DNA of 40,651 bases from Chitinophagaceae bacterium (GTDB lineage: Bacteria > Bacteroidota > Bacteroidia > Chitinophagales > Chitinophagaceae), in NCBI GenBank assembly GCA_947381435.1, contig CANCVE010000029.1, positions 1-40,651 of the forward strand, in the 5' to 3' direction. The translations under genes and the position numbers were made by a program. Shown in pieces: positions 24,777 through 31,356 of this stretch (position 1 is its first letter; each line of letters begins with the position of its first letter). Under the pieces are notes generated by a model. The model made no database searches and had not been told where the DNA came from. It was given only the letters and a program-made list of their open reading frames with translations.

Positions 24777-25721
24777 CTAATAAACAGCCCTAGCACATCT
24801 AAGTTGTCTTCTTCCACTTGGATTTCGAGGAGAATAGAATCCAGTACCAGACTCAATAGAGCTAAGTTTGATGCTTAGTCTAACTTGAAAAGTATAATAA
24901 ACGTCATTCTTTGAAGGATTTCCTCTTGGCCAAGAATTGTTGCCTAAAGTTGGATCTTGAATAATTGGCACTCCTGTTTTTGGATCTAATCTATTCCAGC
25001 CATAAGCTTTCCCTGCTTCCAATTGTTTAATGAGTGTACTATTACTTGCTTTTGAGATAGCGGAATCCCAAGTGTTTCTGTCAATATATTTACCTGAAAC
25101 ATCATCCAAATAATCGGTAAAAAGGTTTCTGTAATTTACTTCAACCCCAAGTGAAACCTTTTCTGAAATTTCGTACCTAACACCAAACCCCATTTGTATA
25201 TTTAGTTGAGTCAAATTATATTTAGTATCCCCATTTTTAAGTCCTGGTATATTTTGTCCTTCAGTTCCTATGCTGTGCAATGAAACATCTCCAATTCCCT
25301 TAATAGTCCTTAAAGGATGTGGATCAAAATGATATACAGATGGCCCAACAAATACGTATGGTATTATGCTATTGAAAGAGTTATCTAATATGTCAAACTC
25401 TCCCAACAAAGAAGCTTCTTGAATCGCAGATTTAAAACTTAAGTTCCTTTGCCTCATGTAAGCCAATTTAGAATCTAAATCATCTGCTTGTACACTCATT
25501 CCTGAAAGATTTAATCTCAATCTAAATCTATTTGTAAAGTCGTAGGCAGCCCCCAGACTATACGCTGGTTTGTAAACAGGACTACTACCATTAGTTAAAT
25601 CACCCACATAGCTACATGTACCTAAAGCAGCAGTAAGACTAAAACCCTGAGAACTAACAGATGTACTTATCAATAGAAAAGTAGCAAATTGAATAGCCAA
25701 AAGAAACGATATTTTTTTCAA
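24777..25721 (-). CDS. Outer-membrane beta-barrel protein, DUF6089-like
   Basis: The 314-residue precursor has a signal peptide (MKKISFLLAIQFATFLLIS, cleavage near SVSSQG). The opening of the mature part, SLTAALGTCSYVGDLTNG, and the strands FTNRFRLRLNLSGMSV, RQRNLSFKSAIQEASLLGEF and IIPYVFVGPSVYHFDPH match the DUF6089 porin-like family of Bacteroidota. It is probably an 8- to 10-strand barrel. A longer loop at about residues 215-275 (EAGKAYGWNRLDPKTG) carries an insertion. The C-terminus is unusually arginine-rich (NPSGRRQLRCARAVY) rather than ending in a classic aromatic strand. It is a single gene with its own terminator, and its function is unknown. Confidence 0.75.
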   Translation of the reverse strand: MKKISFLLAIQFATFLLISTSVSSQGFSLTAALGTCSYVGDLTNGSSPVYKPAYSLGAAYDFTNRFRLRLNLSGMSVQADDLDSKLAYMRQRNLSFKSAIQEASLLGEFDILDNSFNSIIPYVFVGPSVYHFDPHPLRTIKGIGDVSLHSIGTEGQNIPGLKNGDTKYNLTQLNIQMGFGVRYEISEKVSLGVEVNYRNLFTDYLDDVSGKYIDRNTWDSAISKASNSTLIKQLEAGKAYGWNRLDPKTGVPIIQDPTLGNNSWPRGNPSKNDVYYTFQVRLSIKLSSIESGTGFYSPRNPSGRRQLRCARAVY

Positions 25722-25981
25722 TTTTTTTATATTTAAATATTTTTAAAATTTCCCCCCTACCAAATTAGATAAAAATATTAATCAGTTTTATCCATCATGT
25801 AATTTAAAGAGAATAATTATTGCGCTGCAAAGTATATAAAAAAGTTGTTAAAAAATAAATTACAACGAAAAATATAGGGAGAATGTTTACAAAAGTTAGT
25901 TTGGTGCAAATAATTACAAATAAATGAATAATGTTTGTGAAGAAAAAAAATGTTGGAATCAAAAAATCGTATTAAATCAAT

Positions 25982-26317
25982 TTAATTAACAAATAATTGT
26001 TCCGTTATTTCGTCCATGCTAATCCCATAGTGACTTTCATCATAAATACATTCTCCATTTTTTATTAATAGTACCTGAGGGGATTCGTGGTGAACTTCAA
26101 ACAATTCAGCAATAGCAATAGAAATGTCTCTATACTTAATTAAGTCTAGAAAATAAAAGTCTGTTCCACTAGGCTGAATTGATTTTTCTAACCTGTTTTT
26201 AGCAACACTACTTACGCTACACCGAGTGCTATGTTTAAATATTACTTGATATTGTAAAAAAGACTTGCTCTTAATTTGTTCAAGAATACTTAAATCGCAT
26301 ATTTCAATCCAATCCAT
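25982..26317 (-). CDS. ytxJ: YtxJ-type bacillithiol-system monothiol protein
   Basis: A 111-residue thioredoxin-fold protein with a single active-site cysteine in FKHSTRCSVSSVAKNRLE (Cys33). The rest also fits YtxJ: FYFLDLIKYRDISIAIAELF and VHHESPQVLLIKNGECIYDESH. YtxJ is linked to bacillithiol through co-occurrence and is thought to act as a bacilliredoxin-like protein. It starts 14 bp after the small lipoprotein gene and is probably co-transcribed with it from the TATATTTG promoter at 26481-26488. Confidence 0.88.
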   Translation of the reverse strand: MDWIEICDLSILEQIKSKSFLQYQVIFKHSTRCSVSSVAKNRLEKSIQPSGTDFYFLDLIKYRDISIAIAELFEVHHESPQVLLIKNGECIYDESHYGISMDEITEQLFVN

Positions 26318-26331
26318 TTTCTGAGAATAAT

Positions 26332-26451
26332 TTATCCTGTAAAATATCTTTTATTTGTAGAAGGACAGCCCTTATAACGCTGAGATGCACAAGAAGACAA
26401 AACCAATGCAGTCGATAAAACCAAAATGAAACACAATAAGAAGTTCTTCAT
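26332..26451 (-). CDS. 39-residue lipoprotein
   Basis: A short gene starting at ATG 26451 encodes MKNFLLCFILVLSTALVL followed by SSCASQRYKGCPSTNKRYFTG. A hydrophobic signal ends in LSSC, a good lipobox, so the mature lipid-modified peptide would have only about 19 residues with one further cysteine. A -7 promoter word lies 30 bp upstream and the ytxJ gene starts 14 bp after its stop. Short lipoproteins with a 'GCP.TN' tail recur in Bacteroidota as I recall, but no function is known to me. A role beside YtxJ is inference. Confidence 0.7.
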   Translation of the reverse strand: MKNFLLCFILVLSTALVLSSCASQRYKGCPSTNKRYFTG

Positions 26452-26480
26452 ATTTTAAAATCTTTCAAGATAATACGGGT

Positions 26481-26488
26481 CAAATATA
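26481..26488 (-). promoter_or_regulatory. -7 promoter box TATATTTG for the lipoprotein-ytxJ pair
   Basis: Read on the minus strand, CTATATTTGACCCGTAT lies about 30 bp before the lipoprotein ATG. It shares 13 consecutive bases (CTATATTTGACCC) with the sequence before ppk1 at 33134-33146 and fits TAnnTTTG. A clear -33 TTTG was not seen. Confidence 0.5.
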
Positions 26489-26589
26489 GAGATTTACGTT
26501 TGTAAGATGTTGCATTTCTAAACCCAGTTATAATTATTTTTCATGTTTATGGCTAGATTAACAAATAATTTTCTCAAATAATAAAGCCT

Positions 26590-27162
26590 TCAAGCCCTGA
26601 TAATAACAACATTGCCATTTTTTAACCATTTAATTACAGAAGAAGGTTCTTTAGGAGAATTGTCACTTTGCCTATACCCAACCACATAGTCAACGCCATT
26701 AATAATTTCTTTTTCTATGTCTGCAAAAAATGACGGAGTAAGTTGTCCACTGATATTTGCAGAAGTGCTAACAATAGGTTTTTGAAATCTTCTAATTAAA
26801 TGCTTGCAAAAAATTTCATCGCAAATTCTAATTGCCACACTGCTATCGTCACCCATTATGTTTTCGGCCAAACCAATTACGCCTTCATAAATAACTGTTG
26901 TAGGCTTGTTAACCGTTTCTAAATAATCAAAAATAGAAAGATCCAATTGTGTAACGTGGTGCATTACCTCTCTTTCTGTTGCCATTAATACAATCATTTT
27001 CTTAGCATCTTCTCTCTTTTTTAAATGATATATTTTCGAAACGGCAGCTTCATTTGTGGCGTCGCATCCTATCCCCCAAACAGTATCGGTTGGGTACAAA
27101 ATCAATCCACCTGCATTTAGCACCTCTAAACATTTCTCTATATCTTCCTGAAAATCCTCCAT
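26590..27162 (-). CDS. tsaC: L-threonylcarbamoyladenylate synthase (TsaC/Sua5 type)
   Basis: The 190-residue enzyme makes threonylcarbamoyl-AMP from threonine, bicarbonate and ATP, the first step of the t6A37 modification of ANN-decoding tRNAs. Motifs are LILYPTDTVWGIGCDATNE (residues 16-34), KIYHLKKREDAKKMIVL with the conserved KR..K, and PIVSTSANISGQ. The length is that of TsaC and lacks the C-terminal Sua5 domain. It is a single minus-strand gene, divergent from dapD. The other t6A genes are not in the window. Confidence 0.9.
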   Translation of the reverse strand: MEDFQEDIEKCLEVLNAGGLILYPTDTVWGIGCDATNEAAVSKIYHLKKREDAKKMIVLMATEREVMHHVTQLDLSIFDYLETVNKPTTVIYEGVIGLAENIMGDDSSVAIRICDEIFCKHLIRRFQKPIVSTSANISGQLTPSFFADIEKEIINGVDYVVGYRQSDNSPKEPSSVIKWLKNGNVVIIRA

Positions 27163-27336
27163 TACTTTTTAAATTATTTTAATTAAAATTAAACATCCGC
27201 CAATTATATGCATCCCTATCTCACTTTGAAACGGAGCAAAAATAAGTTGACTAGTTTTCAGTAAAATACTTTGTCTTTTTAGTTTATTCCCTACAACTTA
27301 GTACTTACAACCTCCTTTGCAAACATATATTTCAAA

Positions 27337-27357
27337 ATTCATACTTCATAACTCAAT
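27337..27357. repeat. Three ACTCATA-like heptamers before dapD
   Basis: ATTCATA, CTTCATA and ACTCAAT follow each other at 27337-27357. They resemble the longer heptamer runs at 1986 and 30262 but are too few to be sure they belong to the same family. Confidence 0.35.
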
Positions 27358-27367
27358 CTCTCTCTCT

Positions 27368-27375
27368 TATGTTTG
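27368..27375 (+). promoter_or_regulatory. Candidate -7 box TATGTTTG before dapD
   Basis: TATGTTTG fits TAnnTTTG and lies 16 bp before the dapD ATG, which would give a very short leader. No convincing -33 element is visible at the right distance. Confidence 0.3.
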
Positions 27376-27391
27376 CAAAAATTGATTATAT

Positions 27392-28204
27392 ATGGAATTA
27401 AAGAATCGCATAGAAGCTATATGGAATGATAGGGCTTTGGCAAAAGAAGCAGATTATATAGAAACAATCCGCGAAGTAATTGAGCAAGTAGATAAAGGTA
27501 TTCTCCGTACTGCATCGCCATCAGAGAATGGATGGGTAGTAAATGAGTGGGTGAAACAGGCTATCCTGTTGTATTTCGGTATACAGCAAATGGAAACTTA
27601 CACATTGCCTCCATTTGAATTTTATGATAAAATGTTGTTGAAAAAAGATTATGCCTCCATCGGCGTTCGTGCAGTTCCTCATGCTGTGGCGCGTTATGGT
27701 GCATACTTAGCAAAGAACGTTGTATTGATGCCTAGCTATGTAAACATTGGTGCTTATGTAGGCGAAGGAACAATGGTAGACACTTGGGCTACTGTGGGAA
27801 GTTGTGCCCAGATTGGCAAACACGTTCACCTAAGTGGTGGTGTTGGCATTGGTGGTGTGCTTGAACCATTGCAAGCAAGTCCTGTTATTATAGAAGACGG
27901 TTGTTTTTTGGGTAGCAGAAGCATTGTGGTAGAAGGAGTTATTGTAGAAAAAGAAGCCGTTTTGGGTGCTAATGTAGTATTGACTCAATCTACTAAGATA
28001 ATTGATGTTAGTGGTGCTGAACCTATTGAATATAAAGGCCGTGTTCCTGCAAGAAGCGTGGTTATTCCTGGCACTTATGCCAAGAAGTTTCCTGCTGGCG
28101 AATATCATGTAAACTGTGCTTTAATAATTGGTACTCGTAAACCTAGTACTGACTTGAAAACAAGTTTGAACGATGCGCTTAGAGATTTTAATGTAAGCGT
28201 CTAA
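27392..28204 (+). CDS. dapD: 2,3,4,5-tetrahydropyridine-2,6-dicarboxylate N-succinyltransferase
   Basis: The 270-residue enzyme transfers succinyl from succinyl-CoA to tetrahydrodipicolinate in lysine and diaminopimelate synthesis. The N-terminal helical domain (LKNRIEAIWNDRALAKEAD) is followed by a left-handed beta-helix: NIGAYVGEGTMVDTWATVGS, AQIGKHVHLSGGVGIGGVLE, PVIIEDGCFLGSRSIVVEG. The C-terminus has VPGTYAKK-like VIPGTYAKKFPAGEYHVNCA. The length is normal for trimeric DapD. The stop codon is directly followed by a heptameric repeat cluster. Confidence 0.95.
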   Translation: MELKNRIEAIWNDRALAKEADYIETIREVIEQVDKGILRTASPSENGWVVNEWVKQAILLYFGIQQMETYTLPPFEFYDKMLLKKDYASIGVRAVPHAVARYGAYLAKNVVLMPSYVNIGAYVGEGTMVDTWATVGSCAQIGKHVHLSGGVGIGGVLEPLQASPVIIEDGCFLGSRSIVVEGVIVEKEAVLGANVVLTQSTKIIDVSGAEPIEYKGRVPARSVVIPGTYAKKFPAGEYHVNCALIIGTRKPSTDLKTSLNDALRDFNVSV

Positions 28205-28304
28205 TTCAGTGAGCAGTTATATAGTGAACAGTAATCAGTGATTATTAAATAAAAAACTGATAACTGTTCACTGATAACTGTTTACTGTTAACTGATAACT
28301 GTGA
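28204..28304. repeat. Inverted clusters of 7-bp CAGT/ACTG repeats
   Basis: Left cluster (28204-28239): ATTCAGT, GAGCAGT, an 8-bp slip, GAACAGT, AATCAGT. Right cluster (28256-28304): ACTGATA, ACTGTTC, ACTGATA, ACTGTTT, ACTGTTA, ACTGATA, ACTGTGA, seven exact 7-bp steps. The two halves can pair into a long imperfect stem. The 18-mer at 28223-28240 (AGTGAACAGTAATCAGTG) is identical to 39767-39784. The cluster fills the gap between dapD and the transporter gene and reaches its possible GTG start. Confidence 0.88.
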
Positions 28305-28312
28305 AAGAGAAA

Positions 28313-29227
28313 ATGAAATTAGCTGGTTTTGGTATCGCCCTTTTGGGGGCGATACTTTTTTCTACAAAAGCAATTTTTGTAAAGCTTGCTTTTCATGCCA
28401 CCCATACAGACGCTATCACGCTGCTCAGTTTGCGCATGTTGTTTTCTCTCCCTTTTTATCTGATTATTGCTTTTGTTTCTTCCCGCAAGGAAGGCTCGGT
28501 AAATATTACCCCAAAACAATGGTTTTATATCGGTTTGCTGGGCTTATTCGGCTACTACATAAGTAGTCTATTCGATTTTATTGGTTTGCAATACATCACC
28601 GCAGGGCTTGAAAGACTAATACTTTTTCTATATCCCACATTTTCTGTTCTACTTAATAACATCATTTTTAAAATAAAACTAAACCGAACTCAGATTATTG
28701 CTTTACTTCTAACTTATATAGGTATAGGTCTTGCTTATTTTGGTGAGTTTAAATTGGATACCAATAACCCTAATTTCTTTTTCGGATCGCTGATGATTTT
28801 TTTATGCAGCATTACCTATTCTTTTTATTTGGTAGGTACAGGCCGATTAGTAAACAAAGTGGGGTCAGCCAGATACACCACTTATGCCATGTTGTTTGCA
28901 ACCCTCGGAATCTTTACACATTTTGCTATCACAAAACCATTAACTAACTTTGTTTTTACGCCAATGCTAATAGGCTACGGTTCAGCCTTAGCCATTATTG
29001 CCACCGTTATTCCTTCCTTCATGATTTCTTATGCCATGAAAAAAGTTGGTAGTAATAATGTATCCATCATTACCAGCATTGGCCCTGTAAGTACTATCAT
29101 TCAAGCGCATTTTATATTGGGAGAAAAGATTTTTCTTGAACAGATATTAGGAACCATCCTAGTGGTTATTGGAGTTTTATTGATTGGATGGAAGTCAAAT
29201 TCAGAAGAAACTATACCTAATAAGTGA
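28313..29227 (+). CDS. EamA/DMT family transporter
   Basis: The 304-residue protein has ten membrane helices in two five-helix halves, as in the drug/metabolite transporter superfamily. The first half starts at GFGIALLGAILFSTKAIFV and the second at FFFGSLMIFLCSITYSFYLV. The region ISSLFDFIGLQYITAGLERL and the end QILGTILVVIGVLLIGW are typical EamA sequence. I prefer the ATG at 28313 (MKLAGFG), because the GTG at 28301 lies inside the repeat cluster. The substrate is unknown. The last codons and TGA stop overlap the first degenerate unit of the following palindrome array. Confidence 0.87.
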   Translation: MKLAGFGIALLGAILFSTKAIFVKLAFHATHTDAITLLSLRMLFSLPFYLIIAFVSSRKEGSVNITPKQWFYIGLLGLFGYYISSLFDFIGLQYITAGLERLILFLYPTFSVLLNNIIFKIKLNRTQIIALLLTYIGIGLAYFGEFKLDTNNPNFFFGSLMIFLCSITYSFYLVGTGRLVNKVGSARYTTYAMLFATLGIFTHFAITKPLTNFVFTPMLIGYGSALAIIATVIPSFMISYAMKKVGSNNVSIITSIGPVSTIIQAHFILGEKIFLEQILGTILVVIGVLLIGWKSNSEETIPNK

Positions 29228-29425
29228 TTTTTTTCTCAAAATAAGAGGTCTCTTATTGCCAATAAGCTTTAGCTTATTCCAAATAAGAGGTCACTTATTG
29301 CCAATAAGCTTAAGCTTATTCCAAATAAGAGGTTACTTATTGCCAATAAGAATAAGCTTATTCCGAATAAGAGGTTACTTATTGCCAATAAGAATAAGCT
29401 TATTACGAATAAGTGACCTCTTATT
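29219..29425. repeat. 21-bp phased array of AATAAG-N6-CTTATT palindromes
   Basis: Nine full units start at 29240, 29261, 29282, 29303, 29324, 29345, 29366, 29387 and 29408, an exact 21-bp step. A degenerate unit at 29219 holds the stop of the transporter gene. Each unit is AATAAG, six core bases, CTTATT and a three-base linker (GCC after odd units, CCA/CCG/ACG after even ones). Odd cores are AGGTCT, AGGTCA or AGGTTA; even cores are CTTTAG, CTTAAG or AATAAG. The last core, TGACCT, is the reverse complement of AGGTCA. Beyond the array, 29426-29627 shows nothing I can name. An 82-codon frame through it is a by-product of the period. Confidence 0.92.
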
Positions 29426-29627
29426 TTACTGATTCAATTAGAAATTTTAAAAAGGGCAAACCGAAGAAGTTACTATCCCTTCCTTTTATGTATGAAGACT
29501 GGCTGCACCTTCATCAATAGTTAATTATTTCTTTCATTCAAAACAACTAAATCAATTGAATAAAACAACACTATCCTTCTTTTTTACTATTCTTGCCAAT
29601 TACTCAATCAGCATTAACTAGAAAAAA

Positions 29628-30221
29628 GTGTATTTCTATTCAATAGATAAACCTTCGGTGGCAGAATATAAGGATAAGGGAAGCCGTTTTATTGCGTATG
29701 CTTACCCCTTGAAGGATGCGGAAGATTTTAAAAAGATTTTATTGGGCTTGAAGAAGGAGCATCCCAAAGCGGTGCATCATTGTTTTGCCTACCGAATTGG
29801 AACTGATGGAAACAACTTTAGGGTTAGTGATGATAAAGAACCAAGCGGCTCGGCAGGTAAACCAATACTAAATGCCATAGATAGCAGACAATTAACCAAT
29901 GTATTGATTGTGGTAGTAAGATATTTTGGCGGAACTTTATTGGGTGTTCCAGGATTGATAAATGCCTATAAATCAACAGCAGCAATGGCGTTGCAATTGG
30001 TGCCTGCCATACAATACCCCATAGAAATTAACTACCAATTGCAGTTCGATTACACCATGATGAATGAGGTAATGATGATTGTGAAACATTTTAACTGCTC
30101 GGTATTGAAACACGAAAGCCAGCTATTCAACGTTTTGGAGATAGGCATCCCAAAAGCCAAATTGAAAGAAGCATTAGACAAACTAAAAGAACTGCACACG
30201 GTAGAAGTGAAGAAGTTATGA
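29628..30221 (+). CDS. YigZ/IMPACT family protein
   Basis: The 197-residue protein starts at GTG 29628 (MYFYSIDKPSVAEYKDKGSR). The IMPACT-family core is clear: SRFIAYAYPLKDAEDFKKIL, HHCFAYRIG, RVSDDKEPSGSAGKPIL and VVRYFGGTLLGVPGLINAY. The C-terminal domain (residues about 135-197) is the smaller alpha/beta part found in bacterial YigZ. Members are implicated in translation or stress control through relatives of yeast Yih1, but the bacterial role is unsettled. It stands alone after a repeat array. Confidence 0.9.
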   Translation: MYFYSIDKPSVAEYKDKGSRFIAYAYPLKDAEDFKKILLGLKKEHPKAVHHCFAYRIGTDGNNFRVSDDKEPSGSAGKPILNAIDSRQLTNVLIVVVRYFGGTLLGVPGLINAYKSTAAMALQLVPAIQYPIEINYQLQFDYTMMNEVMMIVKHFNCSVLKHESQLFNVLEIGIPKAKLKEALDKLKELHTVEVKKL

Positions 30222-30261
30222 GTATTAGATAGTTAGAAATAAGATATCAATTAGTCAATGG

Positions 30262-30306
30262 ACTCATAATTTATATCTCATAACTCTTAGCTAACTTACG
30301 CTTTCC
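30262..30306. repeat. Second copy of the heptameric ACTCATA repeat at a gene end
   Basis: ACTCATA, ATTTATA, TCTCATA, ACTCTTA, GCTAACT run at 30262-30296 and lead into the stop codon (complement of 30296-30298) and last codons of the minus-strand ydcF-like gene. The match to 1986-2030 is 39 of 45, including eight identical bases (TTACGCTTT region) that are coding in both genes. Confidence 0.75.
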
Positions 30307-31054
30307 CCGTTAGTTTGTAAGCTAATATTCCTATCAATTCTTTAAAAGTTCCCTCCCAATAGCAAAGTACAACCATGGAAGGCAAAATGTATTCCTCCCA
30401 AGAATAAAATTTCTTTACAGCTACAAAAGCACAAGGAAAGGGTACAATTTGTAACCCTGCTTTTCTAAAGACTTTCATTGCCCTTGGCAAATGAAAAGCC
30501 GAGCTTATCAATACATAAGGCCCATTTAGGTGTAATGAATCAATAATATGTTTTGAAAAGGTTGCATTTTCATACGTATTTCTCGATTTATTTTCTTTTA
30601 AAATATCTTTTGCAGGCACGCCAGACTTAATTAATTCTTCTACAATATAATCTGCCTCTCCGGGTTGTTTATAAACTAGATTAGCAGAACCACTTGTAAT
30701 TAATATTTTCTTTATGATGCCCTGACGATATAAAATATTAGTTTGAATAAACCTGTCGGCAGCACCACTAAAATGACCAACATTATCTTTATCATAGCCT
30801 GCCATTCCTCCTAGCAGAATTCCTACTTCATATCGTTTGCCTGGTTCTAGCCCACTATTGTTTTCTTGTAAAGACAGTGCAACTTCATTTTGAATAAATC
30901 CATTAGAAAAAAACACGGACAATAAAACAATTGCCACTAGTAGCTTTGACTTTGTTTTTTTATTTTTTGTGATTAAGAAAATAATAAATAAAAGCAATAT
31001 CCAACTGAAAGGCTGAATGAATACGTAAAGAATTTTACTAAGTATAAAAAACAT
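30296..31054 (-). CDS. YdcF/ElyC/SanA-like DUF218 membrane protein
   Basis: I choose ATG 31054 (MFFILSKILYVFIQPFSW), giving 252 residues; a frame from 31102 adds 16 residues that look untranslated. Two membrane helices (about residues 5-30 and 38-53) lead to the DUF218 domain: EVGILLGGMAGY, GAADRFIQTNILYRQGIIKK, LITSGSANL, ESRNT-like NKSRNTYENATFSKHII and YVLISSAFHLPRAMKVFRKAG. Family members such as ElyC and SanA affect envelope integrity, perhaps by handling a lipid-linked intermediate. The final Lys-Ala codons lie in a dispersed repeat. Confidence 0.83.
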   Translation of the reverse strand: MFFILSKILYVFIQPFSWILLLFIIFLITKNKKTKSKLLVAIVLLSVFFSNGFIQNEVALSLQENNSGLEPGKRYEVGILLGGMAGYDKDNVGHFSGAADRFIQTNILYRQGIIKKILITSGSANLVYKQPGEADYIVEELIKSGVPAKDILKENKSRNTYENATFSKHIIDSLHLNGPYVLISSAFHLPRAMKVFRKAGLQIVPFPCAFVAVKKFYSWEEYILPSMVVLCYWEGTFKELIGILAYKLTGKA

Positions 31055-31356
31055 ACTATTAATTAAAGATTGATTAATAACAATCAATGACAAAGAAAAC
31101 AATTAGAAATGACACTTTTGGGTTTATTACATCAATAGGAAAAGAAAGATGGTATTTATTCATTCTACATCTCAAAATAATAGCAATATATTACCTTGTT
31201 CTTTGAAATAAAAACCGTTTTCGGAAATTTTTTTATATCTAGTTGTATATTCTTGCATTATTGTCAATAAATTGCACTGCGATTCAATATAAAAGAAATT
31301 GCATTTAGAAGGATATACTAAACAATCATATATCATTAACAATTAAAAAGAAAAAA
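31055..31356. other. Divergent promoter region between the ydcF-like gene and the T9SS protein gene
   Basis: About 300 bp, very AT-rich. A short motif CCGTTTTCGG near 31215 followed by a T-run could form a weak hairpin. No confident TAnnTTTG box was found for either gene, and no small ORF stands out. Confidence 0.4.

Noticed and set aside
29184-29432. 82-codon open frame through the AATAAG array
   Set aside because: Same reason. It also overlaps the end of the transporter gene in another frame, and its start lies inside that gene.
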